A DNA stretch of 9,379 bases, from NCBI GenBank assembly GCA_015233515.1, contig JADFXS010000100.1:1-9379 (forward strand). The letters are read 5' to 3'. Position 1 is the first letter of the stretch; each line of letters opens with the position of its first letter. Below are positions 1-6,383 of the stretch, one piece after another. The DNA is from Deltaproteobacteria bacterium (GTDB taxonomy: Bacteria; Desulfobacterota; Desulfarculia; Adiutricales; JAGVGV01). The position numbers were made by a program, and so were the translations under genes. The notes under the pieces are model-generated. The model ran no database searches, was not told the origin of the DNA, and worked only from the letters and a program-made list of their open reading frames with translations.

Positions 1-1124
1 ACCTTGATCGGCATATTCGATTTCGGCTCAAAGGTATAAGAGGCAAAGTCGTTGTCGAGGTTGGTTTGGGTGAAACCGTGACCGACCGGGAACGAAGTGG
101 TCGTAAAAAATTCGCTCATCCAATTCCGGCTTGAGGAATCACTCGTCGCGAGAGAGTGGCGGTTCGCGTCGGCAATGACCGTTGGGGGTATTTTAAAGTT
201 CTCCTGCGGACCTGCTCCGATGATATTCCCGTAGAAAGTCGAGCCATCGACCACGCCCATATAGAAACCGGTTTGATTTAAGGCCACCGTCTTATTCGAA
301 TCATTTCCCATGTTGAGAATGGTATCCCCCACATGAGCCTGCATGGTTTTTGCGTTCTCATAGGCCGAACCCATCCAGAACTGATCATGGTTGCCGATGA
401 CTTGATACCAGGGGATTGCCTGGTCTAGCCCGACGGCCTTGTAAGGTTTCTGATAATCGATGGAGTCGGCTCCGACGTGGGCGCCGGGGCTGGGGGTGAT
501 GACCCGGCCGTCAAAGACATCAATATACCAGCTCAATTCGTTATACTGGGTGTTGTTGCAGACATCGCCCAGAGAGATGCCGAAATCGAACGGCGATATT
601 TTATGTAACACGTTGATCGTCTGAACGGCGGCATCAAGGACGTGGGTCGTCGAGAGAATGATCGGTGAATATTCCGCCTCATCACCAGAAGAGGATGGAC
701 CATACACTGAGCTCCAGCCTCTGTAGATCGGCTGAGCCGGGGATTCCTTGTCGGCGATATGAATGTCGGACATGGAAAAGAATGATAAAAGACGCGCAAC
801 CTTGGGTGCGCCGGCGTAGCCGGGCGCAAGTTCGGTCCGCTTGACGTAAGCTAAGCCGGGCCCGACTTGCCAGGCACTATAACCGAATAGCGCATAGAGA
901 GGTACGTCCGCCGGGTTGATGTGCGGTGTGTCAGCGGATATGGCGATGGGGAGAATCTGCTGTTGGTCCGTGGTAAATACGTCCGCGGCGATCGGCCATT
1001 CCACCGCCTGCGCTCCTGGGGTATTGCCGCCATCAGTGGTATTTCCGCCTCCACAAGCCGCCAAGTGTAATTGGAGTAGCAAGACGAAAACTAGACCGCT
1101 AACTTTATAAGTTTTTTTATCCAT
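1..1124 (-). CDS. Lipoprotein metallophosphoesterase (calcineurin-like), 3' end cut off by the window edge
   Basis: An uninterrupted minus-strand frame starts at ATG 1124-1122 and stays open to position 1 (374 codons). An AGGA box lies about 10 nt upstream. The N-terminus is a lipoprotein signal: basic residues, a hydrophobic stretch (L11-L21) and a lipobox L21-A22-A23-C24 followed by glycines, so the mature protein should be lipid-anchored and exported. Three metal-binding motifs of the calcineurin-like phosphoesterase fold are visible in order: D120-I-H122 within SDIHIAD, G186-D187 followed by N190/N191, and G244-N245-H246-D247. The later histidine motifs would lie beyond the window. Spacing between motifs is wider than in simple members, as in the little-studied long-insert families (TIGR03768/RPA4764 type, recalled from memory and not searched). 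The substrate is unknown; a phosphodiesterase or phosphatase of the envelope is inferred. It is divergent from the RACo-like gene and has its own promoter. Confidence 0.87.
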   Translation of the reverse strand, partial: MDKKTYKVSGLVFVLLLQLHLAACGGGNTTDGGNTPGAQAVEWPIAADVFTTDQQQILPIAISADTPHINPADVPLYALFGYSAWQVGPGLAYVKRTELAPGYAGAPKVARLLSFFSMSDIHIADKESPAQPIYRGWSSVYGPSSSGDEAEYSPIILSTTHVLDAAVQTINVLHKISPFDFGISLGDVCNNTQYNELSWYIDVFDGRVITPSPGAHVGADSIDYQKPYKAVGLDQAIPWYQVIGNHDQFWMGSAYENAKTMQAHVGDTILNMGNDSNKTVALNQTGFYMGVVDGSTFYGNIIGAGPQENFKIPPTVIADANRHSLATSDSSSRNWMSEFFTTTSFPVGHGFTQTNLDNDFASYTFEPKSNMPIK

Positions 1125-1148
1125 GTTGTATTTTTCCTTCTTCTAGAC

Positions 1149-1177
1149 AGTATATACATTCGGTGTGAAGTGGACAA
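1149..1177 (-). promoter_or_regulatory. Sigma70-like promoter of the metallophosphoesterase gene
   Basis: Read on the minus strand, a -35 box TTGTCC (1177-1172) and a -10 box TATACT (1154-1149) are separated by exactly 17 nt. They match the TTGACA/TATAAT consensus at 4/6 and 5/6 positions. The expected start near 1142 leaves a short leader of about 18 nt that contains the AGGA ribosome binding site before the ATG at 1124. Confidence 0.6.
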
Positions 1178-1193
1178 ATCCAATTCGGATTTG
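1175..1193. repeat. Perfect 7-5-7 inverted repeat over the -35 box (candidate operator)
   Basis: CAAATCC (1175-1181) and GGATTTG (1187-1193) are exact reverse complements around a 5-nt spacer. The repeat overlaps the -35 element of the minus-strand promoter, a placement that would suit a repressor site. No regulator family can be named from the sequence. Confidence 0.4.
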
Positions 1194-1286
1194 AACTATT
1201 CCCGTCACGCCTTGCTCCGAAAGCATTGCCACCCAAGAGCATCCTAAGGCCCTGTTTCAAACCTTGGAGTTTATGCTAGGTTTAAA

Positions 1287-1316
1287 TTGACTTTATCTGC
1301 ATGCGGAGAATAAAAT
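1287..1316 (+). promoter_or_regulatory. Sigma70-like promoter firing toward the RACo-like gene
   Basis: A -35 box TTGACT (1287-1292) and a -10 box TAAAAT (1311-1316) are 18 nt apart, each matching consensus at 5/6 positions. AT-rich sequence precedes the -35. The predicted start near 1323 gives a leader of about 180 nt to the ATG at 1503, with an intrinsic terminator inside it. A loose inverted repeat, AAACCT (1259-1264) and AGGTTT (1278-1283), lies just upstream. Confidence 0.55.
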
Positions 1317-1330
1317 ACGAGTTGTATTTT
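1312..1330. repeat. Perfect 7-5-7 inverted repeat at the -10/start site (candidate operator)
   Basis: AAAATAC (1312-1318) and GTATTTT (1324-1330) are exact reverse complements around the spacer GAGTT. The repeat covers the -10 box and the predicted start site of the plus-strand promoter. Its geometry (7-5-7) is the same as that of the repeat at 1175-1193, but its sequence differs. Part of it (GTTGTATTTT, 1321-1330) recurs at 1125-1134. Confidence 0.35.
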
Positions 1331-1363
1331 CGGCTGCCATCCAGGCAAACCGCGCTGAATTTC

Positions 1364-1395
1364 AGGGAAGCCCAAAGCCGCTTCCCTATTTTTTT
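1364..1395 (+). terminator. Intrinsic terminator within the leader upstream of the RACo-like gene
   Basis: The 8-bp stem AGGGAAGC (1364-1371) / GCTTCCCT (1380-1387) closes an 8-nt loop and is followed after one A by seven T residues (1389-1395). This is a textbook Rho-independent terminator on the plus strand. No plus-strand gene precedes it. It lies about 40 nt after the predicted start at 1323 and about 108 nt before the ATG at 1503, so it either attenuates the RACo-like gene or ends a roughly 70-nt small RNA. A competing pairing, CGGCT (1331-1335) with AGCCG (1376-1380), would occupy the loop and the first base of the right arm and is a possible antiterminator. A second small hairpin, CTTGGC/GCCAAG (1415-1429), follows. 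Confidence 0.75.
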
Positions 1396-1502
1396 ACGAA
1401 ACGGTTGAGTGAGGCTTGGCGGCGCCAAGGCAAGTTTTCATGCATCTAGTACCATATATGAGTGTCAAAATAAAATCCACAATGGGAAAAGAGTCAGTCA
1501 TC

Positions 1503-3485
1503 ATGGCAGAACCAAAAGAATATACTATCGTTTTTCAACCGGCCGGCCGTCGCGGCCGGGTTGAGGCCGGAATTACCATAATCGAAGCTTCCCGGCGGCT
1601 AGGCGTGGACATTGAAACCTTGTGCGGAGAAAAAAGAGTTTGCGGCAAATGCAAAGTCAGGGTCGAGGAAGGGTCTTTCGAAAAGCTTGGAATCGTGTCT
1701 AACCGAATACACGCCGGACCGTGGCAGGATGAAGAGGCGAAATACATTACCGACGCCCAGAAGGCCCAAGGTTTCCGCCTTGGCTGCGTGGCCAAGGTCC
1801 AGGGCGATTTACTGATTTTTGTGCCCGAGGAGTCCCGGGCTGGGGAGCAGGTAGTGAGCAAGGCCGCCCGAGATATTACCGTGACTTGGGATCCCGCGGT
1901 CAAACTTTATTATATTGAGCTGGAGAAACCCACGCTGGAAAAGCCCACGGCGGACCTGGAACGCGTTCTGGCCGAACTGGCTCGCAGCCATGCTTTGGAT
2001 GCATCCAAAATTTCGGCGGATTTTTCGGCGTTACAGACCTTATCGAACTGCCTGCGAGACGGGGATTGGAAAATCACCGTAGCCGTATGGATGGACAAGG
2101 AAATCATTAGATTTGTACCGGGCCGGCTTGAAGAGTATTTCGGCGTGGCCATTGATCTGGGTACTACCACCTGCGCCGCCTATCTTTGCGAACTTTCAAG
2201 CATGAAAGTGGCGGCCACCGCCTCCATGATGAATCCCCAGTGCAAATACGGCGAAGACGTGATGTCCCGCATCACCTATCATATGATGAATCCCGATGGC
2301 CTGACCAGAATGCGCGGGGATATCGTCACCGGACTTAACGATCTGATCGCGGAATGCTGCCAAAGTGTCAACGGACTTGCCCCTTCGGACCTGCTGGACC
2401 TGACCCTGGTGGGCAATACGGCCATGCACCACATCTTCTTGGGATTTGACCCGGAATATCTTGGGCGTTCCCCATTTCCGCCGGTAGTGCACCAGGGTTT
2501 GAACATCAAAGCCCGTGACTTGGGTTTGAACTTGAATCCCGCCGCCTACGTCTACGTGCTGCCTATCGAGGCCGGATTCGTGGGCGCGGACAATGTCGGC
2601 GTACTCATCTCCGAGGAACCTTACAACCATGACGAGATGCAGCTCATTATCGACATCGGCACCAACGGCGAATTGGTCCTGGGCAATCGTCATCGCCTGG
2701 TTTCGTCTTCGTGCGCCACGGGACCGGCCTTGGAAGGGGCGCAGATCACCTGGGGCATGCGCGCGGCTCCCGGCGCCATCGAGCATATCGGGATCGATCC
2801 GCAAACACATGAGGTCGATTACAAAGTCGTGGGTCGAGACGCATGGAAATCTTCTTCCCAGCCCGAGGAGATGAAAGCCAAGGGCATATGCGGCTCGGGC
2901 ATCCTGGACCTTATGGCCGAGCTATATCGATCAGGAGTGATTCTCAAAAGCGGACGCTTTTCTTCATCGCCAAATTCATCACGCCTCAGATCAACTTCCG
3001 AAAATTCCCAGCCGAACGAATTCGTCCTCGCCTGGGCCAATGAAACTTCGGTCGGCCGGGATATCGTGGTCACACAAAAAGACGTCCGCCAGATTCAACT
3101 GGCCAAGGGCGCTCTTTATACCGGCTGCAAGCTGATGATGGGCCGCTTGGGAGTGGATCGTGTGGATGTAGTCAAGATCGCCGGTGCTTTTGGAACACAC
3201 GTTGATCGGGAAAAAGCTTTGATCATGGGCCTTTTCCCCGATTGTTCCCTGGACAGGATCAGATCAATCGGCAATGCGGCCGGCGACGGCGCCCGGATAG
3301 CTCTTTTAAACCGCCGGAAGCGGCAAGAAGCCGAAAAAATTGCCCGTCAAGTGGAATACATGGAACTGAACCTGGACCCGGAATTCCAGACTGAATTCCT
3401 GAATGCCATGTATATTCCTCATATGCTGGACGAATTTTCCCATCTGGAAGGATTGGTTCCGCCGCAAATCCTGCACCAGAAATGA
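1503..3485 (+). CDS. RACo-like reductive activator of corrinoid proteins ([2Fe-2S] ferredoxin + ASKHA ATPase)
   Basis: Proteins of this family use ATP and an iron-sulfur cluster to return inactive Co(II) corrinoid proteins to the Co(I) state needed for methyl transfer. The 660-residue product begins with a ferredoxin-like domain (about 5-108) with ligands C41-x5-C47-x2-C50 and C95. A linker and middle domain follow. The ASKHA ATPase core has phosphate loops near 216-223 (IDLGTTTC) and 383-390 (IDIGTNGE), then CATGPALEGA (404-413), KGICGSG (460-466) and IAGAFGTHVD (559-568). Length and domain order fit the Carboxydothermus RACo type. ATG 1503 is chosen because the ferredoxin fold starts directly after it. 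An in-frame TTG at 1416 would add 29 residues unlike the family. The ribosome site before 1503 is weak (GGGAAAAGAG). Residues 482-505 are a serine-rich, possibly variable loop. No methyltransferase or corrinoid protein is adjacent, so the partner is unknown. Confidence 0.88.
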   Translation: MAEPKEYTIVFQPAGRRGRVEAGITIIEASRRLGVDIETLCGEKRVCGKCKVRVEEGSFEKLGIVSNRIHAGPWQDEEAKYITDAQKAQGFRLGCVAKVQGDLLIFVPEESRAGEQVVSKAARDITVTWDPAVKLYYIELEKPTLEKPTADLERVLAELARSHALDASKISADFSALQTLSNCLRDGDWKITVAVWMDKEIIRFVPGRLEEYFGVAIDLGTTTCAAYLCELSSMKVAATASMMNPQCKYGEDVMSRITYHMMNPDGLTRMRGDIVTGLNDLIAECCQSVNGLAPSDLLDLTLVGNTAMHHIFLGFDPEYLGRSPFPPVVHQGLNIKARDLGLNLNPAAYVYVLPIEAGFVGADNVGVLISEEPYNHDEMQLIIDIGTNGELVLGNRHRLVSSSCATGPALEGAQITWGMRAAPGAIEHIGIDPQTHEVDYKVVGRDAWKSSSQPEEMKAKGICGSGILDLMAELYRSGVILKSGRFSSSPNSSRLRSTSENSQPNEFVLAWANETSVGRDIVVTQKDVRQIQLAKGALYTGCKLMMGRLGVDRVDVVKIAGAFGTHVDREKALIMGLFPDCSLDRIRSIGNAAGDGARIALLNRRKRQEAEKIARQVEYMELNLDPEFQTEFLNAMYIPHMLDEFSHLEGLVPPQILHQK

Positions 3486-3521
3486 TTCTATTTGCGCTCA
3501 TTCCGTGGGTCAAAGACCAAC

Positions 3522-3553
3522 ATCCACCGCCTGTTCCCGAACAGGCGGTGGAT
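3522..3553. other. Perfect 15-bp hairpin between the RACo-like gene and ftsE
   Basis: ATCCACCGCCTGTTC (3522-3536) and its exact reverse complement (3539-3553) flank two C residues. In RNA this would fold into a 14-bp GC-rich stem with a CCCG loop. Only three T residues follow it on the plus strand and no T-run follows on the other strand, so it is not a standard intrinsic terminator. It may still end or stabilise the 3' end of the RACo-like mRNA. The rest of the 171-nt gap (3486-3656) shows no gene. TATGAT at 3591-3596 resembles a -10 box but has no well-spaced -35. Confidence 0.5.
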
Positions 3554-3656
3554 TTAGGAATAGGCGTCCTCTTGCGAATATTCCGGCGAATATGATAACT
3601 TAACCTGAAGGCGCCCCCGGTATTGGGAAGATGGTAGTTGAGGCTAAAAGAATATT

Positions 3657-4313
3657 ATGGCCTTGATCAATTTGTTCAACGTAACGAAGCGGTATGGTAG
3701 CCGGTCGGCTATCTCCGACCTTTCCCTTGAAGTGAACAAGGGTGAATTCGTCTTTATCGCCGGATCCAGCGGCGCGGGAAAAACCACGCTCATCAAGTTG
3801 CTCATGGCTGAAATCATCGCCGATTTAGGGCAAATCGTCATCGATCGTTTCAACCTCAAGAGAATGCCGGCTAGCAAAATACCCGGTCTGCGCCGCAGGC
3901 TAGGCGTGGTTTTTCAGGACTTTAAATTGATCCCCACCCGGACCGTGTTTCAAAATGTGGCGCTACGCTTGGAAATCGAAGGGATATCCCAGGAAAACAT
4001 TGGGAAAAAAGTCAGATATGTCCTGAAAAAAGTCGGCTTGGAAGGCAAGGACCAGGCTTTTCCTCTGCAGTTATCCGGCGGAGAACAGCAGCGCGTGGCC
4101 ATTGCCCGGGCCATTGTCGGCGATCCCTTGATCGTCCTGGCCGATGAGCCTACCGGTAACCTGGATATGAAATTATCAACAAGTATCGTGACCATTTTCG
4201 AGGAAATCAACAGGACCGGCACTACGGTCATGATGGCCACCCATAACCGGGACATCCTGGAGGGAACCCGGCATCGAATAATCAAGCTGGAAGACGGCCG
4301 ACTCATGGTCTAG
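3657..4313 (+). CDS. ftsE: Cell division ATP-binding protein FtsE
   Basis: FtsE is the cytoplasmic ATPase of the FtsEX complex. It does not transport a substrate but transmits ATP hydrolysis through FtsX to periplasmic murein hydrolase activators at the septum. The 218-residue protein has all ABC motifs: Walker [10 protein letters not shown] (36-44), Q-loop Q87 in [10 protein letters not shown], signature LSGGEQQ (139-145), Walker B with D163 and catalytic E164 in ADEPTGNLD, and H-loop H196 in ATHNRD. The FQDFKLIP stretch and the total length are typical of FtsE rather than of LolD-like exporters. The start ATG 3657 gives a normal N-terminus ([13 protein letters not shown]); a GAGG lies rather far upstream. 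The gene ends in TAG at 4311-4313, nine bases before ftsX and in the same frame, and is the first gene of the envelope operon. Confidence 0.95.
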   Translation: MALINLFNVTKRYGSRSAISDLSLEVNKGEFVFIAGSSGAGKTTLIKLLMAEIIADLGQIVIDRFNLKRMPASKIPGLRRRLGVVFQDFKLIPTRTVFQNVALRLEIEGISQENIGKKVRYVLKKVGLEGKDQAFPLQLSGGEQQRVAIARAIVGDPLIVLADEPTGNLDMKLSTSIVTIFEEINRTGTTVMMATHNRDILEGTRHRIIKLEDGRLMV

Positions 4314-4322
4314 GCAGTTACC

Positions 4323-5210
4323 TTGATAAGATTTTTTTATTTTTTTCGCACCGCTCTGGAAAATCTGACCCGTAATCCCATCCTCAATCTGGTGGCCACG
4401 GTGACTATCTCCCTGGCTATTTTGATCATGGGCGCTTTTTTACTTTTATATAACAATCTTCATGCTTTAGTGGAATCTTCCACAAAAGGGCTGCAAGTTT
4501 CCCTGTATTTGAAAGACGGCCTCAGCCTGCCGGCCATTGACCGAATAAAACACGAGCTCACCGGTCTCTCCGGCGTCAAATCCATTAAATTCATAAGCCG
4601 GGAAGAAGCGCTGGCCGGTTTGAAAAAACGCCTGGGCCAGCAAGGCGGCATTCTGGACGGTCTGGATGAAAATCCCTTGCCGGCATCCTTTGATTTGGAA
4701 GTTGAAGGAGAGTACCTTCGGGACCGGAAAGTGGAACCCCTGATCGATAAAGTGAAAAGCATCAGCGGAGTTGATGAGGTCCGGTACGCCTGGGAATGGG
4801 CGGAAAAACTCCAAGGCGTTCTTCGGGTGGTCCGCATGAGCGGATATATCCTGGGAGGCATGCTTCTGGCGGCCATTGTCTTCATCATTGCCAATACCAT
4901 TAAGTTGACGGTGCTGGCTCGGCAGGAAGAATTGGATATCATGCGCCTGGTGGGCGCCACTGAATGGTTTATTCGGACTCCTTTTTATATTGAAGGCCTG
5001 CTGCAGGGATTGGCCGGCAGCTTGATTGCTCTGAGCGTTTTATGGGGTGGATTTCAGTTCTTGGCCACCCGCATCCAGTGGCCCATGGGCCTGGCCATCG
5101 TTACCTTCACGTTCATGCCGATCTCCTGGTCATGGCTGCTGGCGGCGATCGGACCGCTGCTGGGCCTATTGGGCAGCCTTATCTCCCTTGGAAGGTTTCT
5201 GCAGCGGTGA
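4323..5210 (+). CDS. ftsX: Cell division protein FtsX (permease-like membrane subunit)
   Basis: FtsX is the inner-membrane partner of FtsE; its large periplasmic loop binds EnvC-type activators. The 295 residues show the expected topology: a short cytoplasmic start, one membrane helix (about 22-44), a periplasmic loop (about 46-170), then three helices near 174-198, 225-247 and 268-291. The conserved cytoplasmic stretch ARQEELDIMRLVGAT (199-213) followed by FYIEG is an FtsX hallmark. The start is a TTG at 4323. It is the only start-type codon between the in-frame ftsE stop (4311) and the first membrane helix, and the next in-frame ATG falls inside that helix. The ribosome site is poor, so translational coupling to ftsE is likely. 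The 3' end overlaps the EnvC-like gene by 4 nt (GTGA). Confidence 0.93.
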   Translation: MIRFFYFFRTALENLTRNPILNLVATVTISLAILIMGAFLLLYNNLHALVESSTKGLQVSLYLKDGLSLPAIDRIKHELTGLSGVKSIKFISREEALAGLKKRLGQQGGILDGLDENPLPASFDLEVEGEYLRDRKVEPLIDKVKSISGVDEVRYAWEWAEKLQGVLRVVRMSGYILGGMLLAAIVFIIANTIKLTVLARQEELDIMRLVGATEWFIRTPFYIEGLLQGLAGSLIALSVLWGGFQFLATRIQWPMGLAIVTFTFMPISWSWLLAAIGPLLGLLGSLISLGRFLQR

Positions 5211-6364
5211 TCAGGCGTGTTCTCTTCCCGATTTTTTTGGCCATGATTCTGGGCTTGGTGGGGAAAGCCGTCATTTCAGCCCAGGACAAGGGAGAGGAAC
5301 TGAACAACCTCAAGGCCGCCGAGCAGGAAGAACGACAGATTCTGAATGAATTGGATGTGGTGGAACGCCAGATCTCCGGCTTGGAAGACCGTTTGGCTTT
5401 TATAGAACGGGAATCAGGCCAGGTACGTCGACGGTTGTCCAGCGGTGATACGGAGATCAAGGAAACGGAACAGCGAGTCAAGGACCTGAAAAAATATTTG
5501 ATTCGACGTCTCCGGGCCATGTCGCGTTTTCATGAGCGGGATTTGTTACAGGTTTTAGTGGATGCGGAATCCTTGTCGGAAATGCTGCAGCGCTATAGTT
5601 TCCTGACCATTATCATGCAACGCGACGAAAAAGTTTTGTCCGAATACGGCCGGCTGGCGGGAGAATTGAAAAACAAACAGACGTTGCTCAAAGAGGAACA
5701 ATCCCATCTGTACCATTTACGGGTCGATTACAGCACGCAAAAAGAAAAACTGGATGGGGTCCGGAGGCAAAAAACCGCGATATTGATGCGGGTCCATCAG
5801 CGCAAGGAATTATATCAGACGCTGTTGACGGTTCGCGAGGAATCCAGGCAGAAACTGATCAAAGAGGTGATAATCGAACCGCGGGATAATGATTCCAAGG
5901 CTCAAACGGAACCATCCACGAGCCAAAAGGACAGCAATCGTAAATGGCCGGATTTTTCCGCCTTGAAAGGCCGCTTACCCCGGCCGGTCCCAGGAGAACT
6001 CACCGGTCGTTTCGGCAAGACCACCGGCCCGTTCAATACAGTGATTACTCGTCACGGTTGGCTCTTTCAGGCCGGCGCGGGGACGGAGGTCAAAGCGATT
6101 TTAGAAGGTGAAGTCTTGTATATCGGATGGATTCGCGGTATAGGCAACATTATAATAGTGAACCACGGTCGTCGGTATTATACTCTAAGCGGCGGCTTGG
6201 CCGGTATCCGTCCCAAAGTGGGAGACTGGGTCCGGCAGGGACAGACCTTGGGTGTGGCGCCGGAGGGTAGCCAAGAAGAGAAAAGGGAAATATACTTTGA
6301 GATCAGACAAGGCGGACAAGCCTTGGACCCGGCCGGTTGGTTGGGAGAAAAACCAGTTACCTAA
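5207..6364 (+). CDS. envC: EnvC-like murein hydrolase activator (degenerate LytM domain)
   Basis: EnvC-type proteins are recruited by FtsX and switch on septal N-acetylmuramoyl-L-alanine amidases; they do not cut peptidoglycan themselves. The 385-residue product has a Sec signal peptide (about 1-25, cleavage after VISA), a long charged coiled coil (about 26-230, with a break near 115-135), a polar linker and a C-terminal LytM/M23 domain (about 262-380). The LytM zinc site is broken. The usual HxxxD is HGWLFQ (H283, Q288 in place of D) and the usual HxH is YFE (363-365), as in E. coli EnvC. The ending IYFEIRQGGQALDPAGWLG also resembles EnvC. The start is taken as GTG 5207, overlapping the ftsX stop, with GGAAGG about 11 nt upstream. 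An upstream ATG at 5042 would add 55 residues inside ftsX and hide the signal peptide. Target amidases are not in the window. Confidence 0.9.
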   Translation: MIRRVLFPIFLAMILGLVGKAVISAQDKGEELNNLKAAEQEERQILNELDVVERQISGLEDRLAFIERESGQVRRRLSSGDTEIKETEQRVKDLKKYLIRRLRAMSRFHERDLLQVLVDAESLSEMLQRYSFLTIIMQRDEKVLSEYGRLAGELKNKQTLLKEEQSHLYHLRVDYSTQKEKLDGVRRQKTAILMRVHQRKELYQTLLTVREESRQKLIKEVIIEPRDNDSKAQTEPSTSQKDSNRKWPDFSALKGRLPRPVPGELTGRFGKTTGPFNTVITRHGWLFQAGAGTEVKAILEGEVLYIGWIRGIGNIIIVNHGRRYYTLSGGLAGIRPKVGDWVRQGQTLGVAPEGSQEEKREIYFEIRQGGQALDPAGWLGEKPVT

Positions 6365-6370
6365 GTTTTC

Positions 6371-6375
6371 AGGAG
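6371..6375 (+). promoter_or_regulatory. Strong ribosome binding site of ctpA
   Basis: AGGAG ends 8 nt before the ATG at 6384. It is the clearest ribosome site in the operon and fixes the ctpA start just after the EnvC-like stop at 6364. Confidence 0.8.
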
Positions 6376-6383
6376 TTCAGGGG

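Noticed and set aside
533..1054. Two short minus-strand open frames (533-829 and 851-1054) and one plus-strand frame (916-1110)
   Set aside because: They overlap the continuous lipoprotein metallophosphoesterase frame, which carries a lipobox and three metal motifs.
1416..1502. TTG-initiated 29-residue N-terminal extension of the RACo-like protein
   Set aside because: The extension has no family resemblance and overlaps a hairpin in the leader. The ferredoxin domain begins right after ATG 1503.
1320..1502. Cobalamin riboswitch controlling the RACo-like gene
   Set aside because: It was looked for because of the gene's corrinoid role. No recognisable B12 box or the other conserved cobalamin riboswitch segments were found in the leader.
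2196..2810. 204-codon open frame on the minus strand inside the RACo-like gene
   Set aside because: It lies antisense to a well-supported gene; its His/Asp/Gly-rich composition looks like a shadow of plus-strand codon usage and shows no recognisable motif.
3572..3596. Promoter for ftsE with TTGCGA and TATGAT
   Set aside because: The spacing is only 13 nt, too short for a standard sigma70 promoter, and no better -35 is present.
4460..4960. 166-codon open frame on the minus strand inside ftsX
   Set aside because: It is a Ser/Arg-rich composition typical of an antisense shadow, lying over the well-supported FtsX periplasmic loop.
5042..5206. Earlier ATG start for the EnvC-like gene inside ftsX
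   Set aside because: The extra 55 residues are an out-of-frame reading of the FtsX C-terminus and would bury the signal peptide. GTG 5207 overlapping the ftsX stop is far more natural.
6252..6383. Earlier ATG start for ctpA inside the EnvC-like gene
   Set aside because: ATG 6384 has an ideal AGGAG and begins a clean signal peptide; the longer version would mask it.
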